In this document: one piece after another, positions 17,565 through 25,749 of the stretch
Layout of the letters: every line of letters starts with the position of its first letter
Position numbering within the stretch: the stretch's first letter is position 1
Assembly: GCF_002056795.1 (NCBI RefSeq)
Contig: NZ_CP020104.1
Span: forward strand, 2,057,001-2,121,000
Origin: Spirosoma aerolatum
Lineage (GTDB): Bacteria; Bacteroidota; Bacteroidia; Cytophagales; Spirosomataceae
Direction: 5' to 3'
DNA: 64,000 bases
Translations under genes and position numbers: made by a program
Notes under the pieces: model-generated
What the model was told of the DNA's origin: nothing
Databases searched by the model: none
Seen by the model: the letters and a program-made list of their open reading frames with translations, nothing else

Positions 17565-18638
17565 TTATTTTTTCGCTTTTTTAGGCTTAGTTTCTTTGGT
17601 GTCTGCCTTTTTCTCGGGTTCTGGCGCTTCTTTGGTCTTCGATGCTTTAGCAGCTTTAGGCGCTGAGGCTGATGTGGCTTCCGAACCCATAACTGAGCCC
17701 CGGACGAACGTGCCCCAGGTCAAGTTATCGCCCCCTTTATGTGCTTTTTTAGCTCGCTCGATGGCCATATTGGCAGCTGCTTCAACGACCCAGTCAAAGT
17801 TTTCCTGCCCTACCGAGTGAACATCGGCATCGGGAGCAGGATTACAGAAATCGATGGCGATGGGTATGCCGTCGCGTACTGCAAATTCGACCGTGTTGAA
17901 ATCGTAGCCTAGGCCGTGATTTAGTTTCAGCACATAATCGTGCATGGTGTCCAGTAGTTTTTTGCCTGCATCGCCCGTGGTTTTCATCTGGGCGGCATAG
18001 CGCAGGTGGTGCGGATTGCGGGGTTCATACGGCATAATTCGCACATCTTTCCCACCAATGCAGTAGCAACGGAAATAGTCTGTAAAATCGATGGCCTCCT
18101 GATAGAGCATTACCAACTGACCCGTTTCGTCATAGGCTTTGAACATCTGCTCAGGATTGTCGACTTTGTACACGCTTTTCCAGCCCCCACCCGCGTGAGG
18201 TTTCATGAACGCTGGAAAACCAATATGGTTGAAAATGGCATCCCAGTTCATATGCCGCAGATTGCGAAACGAATTGTGGTTCGTATCGTCTGGTCGCTCT
18301 TTGGAAGGCAGCAAAATGGTTTTGGGAACAGGAACACCCAACTGAACAGCCAGGGCGTTGTTAAAAAACTTCTCGTCGGCGCTCCACCAGAACGGGTTAT
18401 TCACAACAGCAGTACCCGTCAGGGCTGCATTTTTCAGAAACGCCTTGTAAAAAGGTACATCTTGTGAAATTCGGTCGATGATAACGGCGTAGTCGGTAGG
18501 AACGCTCTGTTCAACCTGCTCAATGGCAACAAATTCGGCCAGGAAGTCGCTTTGTTTTTCATTAACTCGATCGACAAATGCCTGTGGGAAGGTGTTCTCC
18601 TGACCGAACAGGATGCCTATTTTGGTTTTCTTGCTCAT
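17565..18638 (-). CDS. ATP-grasp domain protein with lysine-rich tail
   Basis: From the ATG at 18638 the product is 357 residues. It begins MSKKTKIGILFGQENTFPQA, a Rossmann-like pre-ATP-grasp segment. It then has GFPAFMKPHAGGGWKSVYKV, the ATP-grasp lysine and glycine-rich loop, and later NTVEFAVRDGIPIAIDFCNP, matching the metal-binding acid/Asn motif. ATP-grasp enzymes join a carboxylate to an amine or thiol through an acylphosphate; the substrate here is unknown. The last 45 residues are an unusual low-complexity tail rich in Lys, Ala and Glu (ending KKADTKETKPKKAKK). No biosynthetic partner gene is adjacent. Confidence 0.75.
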   Translation of the reverse strand: MSKKTKIGILFGQENTFPQAFVDRVNEKQSDFLAEFVAIEQVEQSVPTDYAVIIDRISQDVPFYKAFLKNAALTGTAVVNNPFWWSADEKFFNNALAVQLGVPVPKTILLPSKERPDDTNHNSFRNLRHMNWDAIFNHIGFPAFMKPHAGGGWKSVYKVDNPEQMFKAYDETGQLVMLYQEAIDFTDYFRCYCIGGKDVRIMPYEPRNPHHLRYAAQMKTTGDAGKKLLDTMHDYVLKLNHGLGYDFNTVEFAVRDGIPIAIDFCNPAPDADVHSVGQENFDWVVEAAANMAIERAKKAHKGGDNLTWGTFVRGSVMGSEATSASAPKAAKASKTKEAPEPEKKADTKETKPKKAKK

Positions 18639-18877
18639 AGTGAAACGGTTACTTGCTGAATAAAGTGATAACAAAGAACCTGATTGTCTGTTTCGTTACG
18701 ATGGCAAGTTGCGGTTGTTTTTCATCAAAAACAAAAAAGCGCAGGTAGGAAGAATCGTACGCTTCTGGAAAGCTGGAATGAATAATTGGCGAATAAAATT
18801 ACAGGCCAAACTATCTACTAAAGTCGGCTCGTTTCCAGCGTATTAGTTCGTCTAAAACCAGAAACGGCCAATGTAGA

Positions 18878-19321
18878 TTAGATAAGGGTTTTTAAATGAT
18901 GTTCCATATGGAGGACATAGTCATCAAAAAGCCATTGTAATGTTTTATCCCCTGCTTGTGTCGTTGCTGGCAGCTGAATAGGGCTCGATAAGGTGGTAGT
19001 CGACATGGCTTCGATAACGTAACAAATCTGGATGTTCAGGCTGCTCCAGAGCGTCAGCAAATGGGATAAGGGCAAGTCCTGATACCCGTTAGCGCTGACC
19101 AGTTTATCCTGATTGTACGACTGAATTGGATAGGGCCCGTTGGCGAATTGAGCATCAGTGAACCGTTTCAAGTTATTGATAGCCGAATCGATCAGATGGC
19201 CTAATACCTGCTTCCGCGACCATTTGCCCGGAAGGTGCCAGGAGAGTTCCTGCTCGGGTAGTGCCCGAAGTAGAGGGGGCACATCGTTAATATGCCTTCG
19301 GAGTCGATCAAGTGTGTGCAT
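18878..19321 (-). CDS. DinB family protein (putative metal-dependent four-helix bundle)
   Basis: A 147-residue protein matching the DinB/YfiT superfamily. It has PGKWSRKQVLGHLIDSAINN with the first metal-binding His, and a C-terminal FDDYVLHMEHHLKTLI containing the other histidines. In this superfamily a divalent metal is held by three His residues, and members act as thiol transferases or stress proteins, but for most the reaction is unknown. The gene begins 8 bp after a strong palindrome that separates it from the esterase gene upstream. Both are on the minus strand and may share a transcript. Confidence 0.75.
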   Translation of the reverse strand: MHTLDRLRRHINDVPPLLRALPEQELSWHLPGKWSRKQVLGHLIDSAINNLKRFTDAQFANGPYPIQSYNQDKLVSANGYQDLPLSHLLTLWSSLNIQICYVIEAMSTTTLSSPIQLPATTQAGDKTLQWLFDDYVLHMEHHLKTLI

Positions 19322-19328
19322 AGTAGTT

Positions 19329-19380
19329 AGGCGGCTGGAAAGCCGCTACTAATGAACTGAAAGCGGCTTTCCAGCCGCCT
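19329..19380. repeat. 19-nt perfect palindrome between esterase and DinB genes
   Basis: AGGCGGCTGGAAAGCCGCT (19329-19347) pairs perfectly with AGCGGCTTTCCAGCCGCCT (19362-19380) around a 14-nt loop. It starts 2 bp after the esterase stop and ends 8 bp before the DinB start, without a T run. It could be a processing or stability element or a transposable palindrome. Confidence 0.75.
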
Positions 19381-19382
19381 TA

Positions 19383-20087
19383 TCAGATCATACTTAAATA
19401 CCTTGGAAACTGGTCTTTCCAGACAGGCCAGTCGTGGTTTCCCCAGGGGGTTACATCGAGCCGGTGCCGAATTCCTTTCCGACTCAGAATACCCGACATC
19501 TGGTAGTTATCATCCTTACAGAAATCATATTCCGATGTACCCAGCACAATATTCATGTGGTAAAATTCATCGTTGTGTGCATTGGGTAAAAAATCGGGCG
19601 GATTGTTGTAATAGACATTATCGTCATAATACCCGCCCAGAAACGACTTAATATTGAAAGCAGCTCCCATTGTGAGCAGATGACCCACTTGTTCTGGGTG
19701 ACGAAACGCAAAATTCAGCGCGTGATACCCGCCAAATGATGCACCCGAGACCCCAATCTTCCGAACATTACATTCGCGCTGGATGCCGGGAACGAGTTCT
19801 TCATGCAGAAAACGGTCATAAAGAACATGGTTCCAGATCCGTGTGCCGGGGTGCAGGTGTTTGGCATACCAACTGTCGCGGTCGATGCTGTCGATGCAGA
19901 AAAGTTTGACCTTGCCCGTTTCGACAAACCAACGGGCCGTTTCGGTCAGACCAAAATCTTTGTATTCATAATAGTGGCCCATAGAGGTTGGAAACAGCAA
20001 AACCGGATAACCCCAGTTGCCATACACCAGCATCTCAATATCACGACCGAGGTGATGTGAATACCATTTGCGATAATCTTCCTGCAC
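19383..20087 (-). CDS. Esterase, alpha/beta hydrolase fold (putative esterase family)
   Basis: A 234-residue protein of the esterase D/enterochelin esterase type. It has the nucleophile elbow GVSGASFGGYHALNFAF with Ser117, an upstream strand YPVLLFPTSMGHYYEY, and a C-terminal VTPWGNHDWPVWKDQ that supplies the likely catalytic His. There is no signal peptide, so it acts in the cytoplasm. The start is a GTG at 20087; homologues usually begin close to the DYRKWYSHHLGRDIE segment, so this start is reasonable. It is divergent from a secreted esterase gene 111 bp away. The substrate is unknown. Confidence 0.8.
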   Translation of the reverse strand: MQEDYRKWYSHHLGRDIEMLVYGNWGYPVLLFPTSMGHYYEYKDFGLTETARWFVETGKVKLFCIDSIDRDSWYAKHLHPGTRIWNHVLYDRFLHEELVPGIQRECNVRKIGVSGASFGGYHALNFAFRHPEQVGHLLTMGAAFNIKSFLGGYYDDNVYYNNPPDFLPNAHNDEFYHMNIVLGTSEYDFCKDDNYQMSGILSRKGIRHRLDVTPWGNHDWPVWKDQFPRYLSMI

Positions 20088-20198
20088 GTTAGTAGTGGTT
20101 GATGAAACTCAATAAAATTTGGTTGAAAATAGGACAAATCGCCGTCTCCGACAAAAACAAAGCCGCTGGTATCGAAAAAATTAGCTACTTTGTGAATT

Positions 20199-21086
20199 GT
20201 GATCACTACACTTCTGGCTTTTTTTGTGCTTATGGCTGACGTTATACCGGCCCCTTCTTACGCTGAACATGCCACCGTAACGGTTCGGCGCGATGATTCG
20301 TTACACTCAGTTCCACTCAATCGAACCGTTCGTCTGGATGTTGTGCTTCCGCCCGGTTACGAGGCTTCGCAACAAGCCTATCCGGTATTGTATATGAACG
20401 ATGGTCAGGATCTGGAACGCCTGAGAATGACGGCTATTCTGGATTCGTTGTATCAAAAACGGGCGATTCGTCCCTTTGTTCTAGTGGCTATTCATGCGAG
20501 CGACCGGATTCAGGAGTATGGCACGGCAGCGCAGGCCGATTACATGCAGCGAGGGAGTAAGGCTGGTTTATACTCCGATTTTGTACTGAGGGAGCTGATA
20601 CCGTACGTTAAAAAACACTATCGCATCCATACCGATCCGGCAAGTTCCGTGTTTGCGGGTTTCTCGTTGGGGGGGGTATCGGCCTTCGATATGGTGTTTC
20701 ATCATCCTGATCAGTTTTCAAAAGTGGGCGTATTTTCGGGGTCGTTCTGGTGGCGCAGTAAAAGCACGGCTGATGGCTATCGGGACGAAACGGACCGGAT
20801 CATGCACAATCTTGTCCGGAAAGGTTCTTACCATAAATCGCTCAAATTCTGGTTTGAAACGGGTACAGACGATGAAACCAGCGACCGAAATAACAACGGC
20901 GTCATCGACTCCATCGACGATACACTCGATCTGATCAGCGAACTTGTCAAAAAAGGATACACCTATTCGGTAGGGTCGAAATTGGCTGACATCCGTTACG
21001 TAGAGATTAAAGGCGGAAAGCACAATCAGGAAACCTGGAGTGAAATCATGCCCGACTTCCTGACCTGGGCTTTTGCGAAAGAGTGA
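20199..21086 (+). CDS. Secreted esterase, enterochelin-esterase-like alpha/beta hydrolase
   Basis: A 295-residue protein. The GTG at 20199 gives a plausible signal peptide (MITTLLAFFVLMADVIPAPS, then YAEH); an ATG at 20232 would remove it. The fold is shown by YPVLYMNDGQDLERL and the nucleophile elbow FAGFSLGGVSAFD with Ser156; the ending IKGGKHNQETW carries the likely catalytic His. Inserted before the His is a calcium-loop-like DRNNNGVIDSIDD. The gene precedes a GH16 glucanase by 58 bp, so it could deacylate polysaccharide fragments, but this is inference. Confidence 0.78.
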   Translation: MITTLLAFFVLMADVIPAPSYAEHATVTVRRDDSLHSVPLNRTVRLDVVLPPGYEASQQAYPVLYMNDGQDLERLRMTAILDSLYQKRAIRPFVLVAIHASDRIQEYGTAAQADYMQRGSKAGLYSDFVLRELIPYVKKHYRIHTDPASSVFAGFSLGGVSAFDMVFHHPDQFSKVGVFSGSFWWRSKSTADGYRDETDRIMHNLVRKGSYHKSLKFWFETGTDDETSDRNNNGVIDSIDDTLDLISELVKKGYTYSVGSKLADIRYVEIKGGKHNQETWSEIMPDFLTWAFAKE

Positions 21087-21120
21087 AACAGGGAATGTAC
21101 GACTTTGGTAAAAGACAGGA

Positions 21121-21128
21121 TAAATTTG
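21121..21128 (+). promoter_or_regulatory. Candidate Bacteroidota -7 element
   Basis: TAAATTTG matches the TAnnTTTG consensus 17 bp before the GH16 start codon. A TTG lies only 13 nt upstream, shorter than the usual spacing of about 19, so the promoter is tentative. Confidence 0.25.
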
Positions 21129-21144
21129 GTAGCTTGCGCGCACT

Positions 21145-21969
21145 ATGAAACTATTACTGATTACCAATCTGCTGGCAGTTAGTGTTTTACTGGCCTTTAA
21201 AAGCCCTGATTTGTCGATTTCAACAGGCGCGTCTACGGGTGTAGGTGGCTACAAACTTGTCTGGTCAGATGAGTTTAATGAACCAGGTTTGCCCGATTCG
21301 GCTAAATGGGGCTATGAAGTTGGTGGAAATGGCTGGGGAAATAATGAGCTTCAATACTATACGGCCCGACGCTCTGAAAATGCCCGCATCGAAAATGGAA
21401 AACTGATTATCGAAGGGCGCAAAGAAGCCTGGGAAGGGAAAAGCTATACCTCAGCCCGCCTGGTTACGAAGGGAAAAGTAGAGTGGAAGCATGGCCGTAT
21501 TGAAGCATTGGCGAAGTTGCCTACAGGCCGTGGTACCTGGCCCGCTATCTGGATGCTTGGGTCCGATATTTCGAAAGTAGGCTGGCCACGCTGTGGCGAA
21601 ATCGACATCATGGAGCATGTTGGTTTTGATGAAGGCGTTGTGCATGGAACTATCCATACCGAAGCCTATAATCACGGGAAGAAAACGCAGAAGGGGCAGG
21701 AGGTGACTGTAAAAAATGTGGGTACCGATTTTCACCTATACGCGATTGAATGGACGGCCGATAAAATTGATTTCTTCGTCGATAGCCAGAAATACTATAC
21801 CGTTGAAAAAGCCGCATTAGGCAGTGAAGTAGCCCAGTGGCCGTTCGAACAACCGTTCTTTCTGATTCTGAATGTGGCTGTTGGGGGCGATTGGGGCGGA
21901 CAGAAAGGTGTTGACGAAAGCATTTGGCCGCAACGCATGGAAATCGACTACGTGCGGGTGTATCAGTAG
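21145..21969 (+). CDS. Glycoside hydrolase family 16 beta-glucanase
   Basis: A 274-residue secreted enzyme that cuts beta-1,3 (laminarinase type) or mixed-linkage glucans with retention. The catalytic motif GEIDIMEHVG has nucleophile Glu152, helper Asp154 and acid/base Glu157. Upstream are KLVWSDEFNEPGLPDSAKWG and NNELQYYT, and downstream WPFEQPFFLILNVAVGGDWG, all hallmarks of bacterial GH16 laminarinases. The N-terminus MKLLLITNLLAVSVLLAF is a signal peptide. No carbohydrate-binding module is present. The gene ends in a good terminator. It follows a secreted esterase and may work with it on an outside polysaccharide. Confidence 0.9.
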   Translation: MKLLLITNLLAVSVLLAFKSPDLSISTGASTGVGGYKLVWSDEFNEPGLPDSAKWGYEVGGNGWGNNELQYYTARRSENARIENGKLIIEGRKEAWEGKSYTSARLVTKGKVEWKHGRIEALAKLPTGRGTWPAIWMLGSDISKVGWPRCGEIDIMEHVGFDEGVVHGTIHTEAYNHGKKTQKGQEVTVKNVGTDFHLYAIEWTADKIDFFVDSQKYYTVEKAALGSEVAQWPFEQPFFLILNVAVGGDWGGQKGVDESIWPQRMEIDYVRVYQ

Positions 21970-21994
21970 CCGAAGAGCAAAGGATTGAATGAGG

Positions 21995-22034
21995 AAGGGG
22001 ACAGTTAGCGAATCCAGCTGGCTGTCCCCTTTTT
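21995..22034 (+). terminator. Rho-independent terminator after GH16
   Basis: AAGGGGACAG (21995-22004) pairs with CTGTCCCCTT (22022-22031), followed by a T run, 25 bp after the GH16 stop codon. Confidence 0.8.
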
Positions 22035-22169
22035 GTATCCCCTTTTTATGGGATTTCCACAAGGTATTCTATCTATGACCTTTGGTGTAGTCAAAGAGTT
22101 TAAGTTCACTTTAATCATAGCTTTTTTGTGCGTTCTAATCAAGTCTACACACCCTAAATCGTATTTACA

Positions 22170-22676
22170 ATGGCAAACTTACTGGTTTTTAATCGTGCTG
22201 AGCAACTATTAACCTTTCACCCTGAATGGGTTGATGGATGCAAAAACTGTCCTGGGCCTGTTGATTCCTTGTTGAACCGGGTACTTGGTTTTATGTTAAG
22301 AGATATTGCTCATGAGCTGAAGCAGCCGGTACTGACCAAAGAGATTCGACAACTAGGGCGCAGTTTGGTGGTAAAGTCAGTTCAAAAAGGCGAAGCGAAT
22401 GTTGTTGTGAAATCGTACGATGACGATCCATGCCCTACTTATCCACATCATTGGGAAAAATTACTCCAGTTGCTTGGTGAATTTGCCCCCGTTAAGCCAG
22501 ACCCTACACCCGGACCCGACTGGGTGATCAATGTGAAGTCGGGCATTAACGACCTGCTGATGGCACAAAGCTTACAGAATGTCGCCTTGCTGCTGCCCGA
22601 TAAGGGGTTAGGTAATAAGGTAGAAGGATTGGCAAAATTGGTAAGCAAGGAAGCTCTTTCCGTTCTGACTCGGTAG
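22170..22676 (+). CDS. Hypothetical protein, first gene of the subtilase-like cluster
   Basis: A 168-residue protein that I do not recognise. It begins MANLLVFNRAEQLLTFHPEW, has a CKNCPG segment, a VVVKSYDDDPCPTYPHHWEK segment, a proline-rich linker (FAPVKPDPTPGPDW) and a C-terminal helical part. No signal peptide or membrane segment is seen. Parts recall the N-terminus of the next protein (VLTYHPKIV against LLTFHPEWV), which may mean shared ancestry of a small domain. It is followed by a hairpin at 22684-22723 and then by the subtilase-like gene on the same strand. Confidence 0.6.
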   Translation: MANLLVFNRAEQLLTFHPEWVDGCKNCPGPVDSLLNRVLGFMLRDIAHELKQPVLTKEIRQLGRSLVVKSVQKGEANVVVKSYDDDPCPTYPHHWEKLLQLLGEFAPVKPDPTPGPDWVINVKSGINDLLMAQSLQNVALLLPDKGLGNKVEGLAKLVSKEALSVLTR

Positions 22677-22683
22677 GCACATA

Positions 22684-22723
22684 AAGTCCTAGCCCCGTGT
22701 TTTCCAATACTGGACTAGGACTT
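22684..22723 (+). terminator. Hairpin, possible terminator or attenuator
   Basis: AAGTCCTAG (22684-22692) pairs with CTAGGACTT (22715-22723), starting 8 bp after the stop of the 22170 gene. There is no clear T run, so full termination is uncertain. Confidence 0.4.
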
Positions 22724-22855
22724 ATACCAGTAAACTTACCTTTAAGTAAAGTCAGGTGAGTTGCTCGTCCTAAAATTAAAATAGTTTTAATAATAGTACC
22801 TAGATTTTCGCTGGTTTACAATCTAACACTTATCCACACGTCTGAACCGTTTAGC

Positions 22856-24223
22856 ATGGAAATGAATCTTACAATAAATCTGGGCGATTATATCTTATTT
22901 CCTGAGGCATCAGACACGTTAAAGAAGTTGTATTTACAAGGTGACGTATTAACCTATCACCCAAAAATAGTCGCCGGAATCTTTGACTTTCAACCTGCTA
23001 ATGCTCAAGATGATCCTGGTTGGGTTTGGGCCTTCGATGACCATGCAGAGGTTATAGCCGACAATGTGCCAAAAGATGACCAAAAAATGTTCGGGTGTCT
23101 GATGTGTCGCATTGGTAAGACGGTTAGTTATATGAAAGTAGCGCCTGATTTTGAGGGTTTTAGGTATGCGCAATTAGGGCTTTCCGGAAATGGGAATCAG
23201 GATTGGTTGGCAACTGGACATTTTTCAAAGAATGATCTTTTTCAGAAGCCAATGCCCCAAGCCTTACAGCCTAGTGTAAAGCTATTACCAGACAATATCA
23301 TTGGCAGGCAACGGCCAGTTGTATATTCTAATTTGCTTCGTAAAGCCAGTCGCCAGCGACTTGTTCATTTATGTCGGCCAATTGCCTCGGCTCCAGGGTC
23401 CGTTGAGTTTATCATGGAGACGTGGGCTAAGCAACAAGGCTCAGTGGAAGCTCTGTTTACGTTTCTGGACAGTCTTCCTTCGGATTTTGTAAATCAGCAT
23501 GCTAAAGATTCTTTGAGGGTAGCAAAGGCAGCTACAGCTATGAGTGACGACAGCCTGAGCACCGCCTATGTAAGTCTGGACTATCCGTCGAAACTTCGGA
23601 TTTATAAGGAAGGATTTTACGGAGCTAATGTTCGTTTTAACATGGCATTTAGCAGTCCGGTAGTACTTAGCTTGACGAAAGGCGATGTGTTGTTTATTTC
23701 AGAATCAGCTACTTATGAGGAGATCAAGTTTCCAGCTATTTATGATATGGCCGTTTTTCTAATTACTCGATGGCTGGAAGCGAAAGAGGTTACGGTATTG
23801 TTTTCGGCGGGGGGCAGCAAGAGAGTTAGAAACAATATTGACGATCGGCTTGCTAGGCTGGCAACAAAATATGGCATAACTAACTGGCCAGGTATTATTG
23901 TTGGTGGAGTTGATAATGATGGGAAACAGTTTCAGAGTAATTATGGAACTGCTGTAACCTGTTATGCAAAACCTCCGGCTGAAAACTTCGATGAATCGTC
24001 AGGAGCCACTGCTTCCATAGCGGGATTAGCTATGCGGGCTCAGGCTTATGCGCGTAGTCGAGGACGATTTCTGAGGCCAATGGAATTAAAGCAACTTCTT
24101 CGGTCTGCTGGTCAGCAGGTGTCTATACTGGAAAATAATGTCGGATATTCTGCCTCTTTGCCCAACTGGACTTTGATTCAGAAAGCTATCGACCAGCTCA
24201 ATTTCAGTACATCTACTTTATAA
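22856..24223 (+). CDS. Subtilase-like (S8 fold) protein, probably degenerate
   Basis: A 455-residue protein whose C-terminal half resembles peptidase family S8: GDVLFISESATYEEIKFPAI (276-295), VTVLFSAGGSKR (312-323) where active subtilases have AGNG with the oxyanion Asn, GIIVGGVDNDGK (346-357), SNYG (361-364), and SSGATASIAGLAMRAQA (381-397) where GTSGATP is usual, with Ser382 as the candidate nucleophile. The oxyanion Asn is missing, and no Asp or His motif of the catalytic triad is recognised in the N-terminal 270 residues. No signal peptide is present. It may be a pseudoprotease or a cytoplasmic protease with unusual residues. It sits between two unrecognised genes. Confidence 0.6.
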   Translation: MEMNLTINLGDYILFPEASDTLKKLYLQGDVLTYHPKIVAGIFDFQPANAQDDPGWVWAFDDHAEVIADNVPKDDQKMFGCLMCRIGKTVSYMKVAPDFEGFRYAQLGLSGNGNQDWLATGHFSKNDLFQKPMPQALQPSVKLLPDNIIGRQRPVVYSNLLRKASRQRLVHLCRPIASAPGSVEFIMETWAKQQGSVEALFTFLDSLPSDFVNQHAKDSLRVAKAATAMSDDSLSTAYVSLDYPSKLRIYKEGFYGANVRFNMAFSSPVVLSLTKGDVLFISESATYEEIKFPAIYDMAVFLITRWLEAKEVTVLFSAGGSKRVRNNIDDRLARLATKYGITNWPGIIVGGVDNDGKQFQSNYGTAVTCYAKPPAENFDESSGATASIAGLAMRAQAYARSRGRFLRPMELKQLLRSAGQQVSILENNVGYSASLPNWTLIQKAIDQLNFSTSTL

Positions 24224-24245
24224 CGTTCTAAATTTTCTCCATACT

Positions 24246-25097
24246 ATGACTCCATCGAATACCATAGACGCGGCTCAGCAAGCAGCGTTTGAGTTTTTTA
24301 CAAACTATGTTGGAAATCCTGATTCAGTAATTTTGCAGCAGGAAAAATTAACAAACCTGACCACAGCACCAGGACGTTTACCCGATTTTCTGGGTTACCT
24401 GCGTAATTTTCTTATCTATAGTCGAAAGGCACAGAACCGTATAGATTGTGAACCGCTTCCTTCAATCATTTGTCTGACTGTTAGTAAGGCGACTATCTTA
24501 CGAACACTTCGGTACTTCGAAAGGGCTAATTGCCAGACTGTTAAAGTCTGTTTTGGTCTTGATGCCTGTCTGGTTCCTCAATTGGTCATTTCAGGGTCAT
24601 TCTGGTGGCAAGCCCCACAAACACCTTCGGCCGATCTGGTTGATAATCCATACCGTAAAGCCATCAGTAATGGGCGGGGCGGTCGAAAAACCGTAGGCCA
24701 TTATTTGCTAAATTTTACCCGACAACTGTCGGTGAATGCAGCCCGAACCTTACTAAAACGGTTCGCTGATTCGGTAACCACTGATTTAAACAAACCTGAA
24801 GATGCTGATTTACGTGGCTATGCGTTAGATATTGAAACGTTTAGACTGCTACTAACCGATGCCCAATATCTAGGGAAGGCAAAAAATATTCTCATTCGGA
24901 TGGGTATGAATAATGATGGGCTCGATCCTACTATACCTACCCATTCAGGACGTGTGCGGATTATGATATTACAGTTTATCGATGCTAACCCAAATACAGG
25001 GAGCAATGCTTTTTACATGTGCGGTAGTCATGTAAAAGATGACTCAGATCCTACTGAGTGTCCACCTCGCCAGCCCTGTAACGAGACCATTAGTTAA
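24246..25097 (+). CDS. Hypothetical protein, cluster with subtilase-like gene
   Basis: A 283-residue protein I do not recognise. It begins MTPSNTIDAAQQAAFEFFTN and has a central ISGSFWWQAPQTP segment, a basic KAISNGRGGRKTVGHYLLN segment, and a Cys-containing end (FYMCGSHVKDDSDPTECPPR and QPCNETIS) that could bind metal or form disulfides. There is no signal peptide. It starts 22 bp after the subtilase-like gene and ends 11 bp before a membrane protein gene, strongly suggesting one operon. The function is unknown. Confidence 0.6.
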   Translation: MTPSNTIDAAQQAAFEFFTNYVGNPDSVILQQEKLTNLTTAPGRLPDFLGYLRNFLIYSRKAQNRIDCEPLPSIICLTVSKATILRTLRYFERANCQTVKVCFGLDACLVPQLVISGSFWWQAPQTPSADLVDNPYRKAISNGRGGRKTVGHYLLNFTRQLSVNAARTLLKRFADSVTTDLNKPEDADLRGYALDIETFRLLLTDAQYLGKAKNILIRMGMNNDGLDPTIPTHSGRVRIMILQFIDANPNTGSNAFYMCGSHVKDDSDPTECPPRQPCNETIS

Positions 25098-25108
25098 TTT
25101 TTGAGGGT

Positions 25109-25747
25109 GTGTCTCTATACGATATTCTGGATTGGATTTGGTATGTCTTTACGGCCTTTATTCTGTGGCCGATTGGGGTTGGAGTACGCTACTGGAACCG
25201 ATTAAGCAGACGCGAACGAGGTCTTGTTAGCTTCTTGCTAATGATGCTGTTGCTTGAGATTGTGGCAACCATGTTGCGTTTTCAGTCCATTCGAAATCAT
25301 TTCATTCATTACTTCTTTACCGTTTTTGTTTTATGGATTGGTGCCTATTTCTACGCGCCAATACTGAGCCCGCAATGGCTGATAATACTAATTGCTCTGT
25401 TAGTGACTGTCGGTATTCCTGCTGAAGTAATCGGATGGGTCGGATTTAACCATATCAATACCGTTACTGAGACGTTAGCATGGCTATTGCTTGCTGTATA
25501 TGCATTTGTAAGTCTAATCAGGCTTTTTGAACTGCCAGTAGCCATATCACTTCGGCATGATGGGGGATTGTACTATCATGTAGGATTTTTTATCTGGAGT
25601 GTTTTTAAAGCAGGTAGGGCCTGTTTCCTGAATTATTTTATCGAAACATCGTTGGATTTATATTACTTCGCTGATACGCTGGTTGTCATCGTAGGAGCAA
25701 TCGCTTATAGCTTCTTTGCCATCGGGTTTATGTTTAGGAAAAGGTAA
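25109..25747 (+). CDS. Multi-pass membrane protein preceding histidine kinase
   Basis: A 212-residue, very hydrophobic protein with about seven membrane segments, for example WYVFTAFILWPIGVGVRYW, LVSFLLMMLLLEIVATML, WLIILIALLVTVGIPAEVIG and LVVIVGAIAYSFFAIGFMF. It begins with GTG at 25109, 11 bp after the previous stop, and ends 2 bp before the kinase start. Translational coupling suggests it is the membrane sensor or regulator of the kinase, which has only one membrane segment of its own. No family is recognised. Confidence 0.65.
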   Translation: MSLYDILDWIWYVFTAFILWPIGVGVRYWNRLSRRERGLVSFLLMMLLLEIVATMLRFQSIRNHFIHYFFTVFVLWIGAYFYAPILSPQWLIILIALLVTVGIPAEVIGWVGFNHINTVTETLAWLLLAVYAFVSLIRLFELPVAISLRHDGGLYYHVGFFIWSVFKAGRACFLNYFIETSLDLYYFADTLVVIVGAIAYSFFAIGFMFRKR

Positions 25748-25749
25748 TT

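Noticed and set aside
22856..24223. The subtilase-like gene considered as an active secreted subtilisin
   Set aside because: No signal peptide, the AGNG motif has lost its Asn and no Asp or His motif of the triad was found, so activity should not be claimed.
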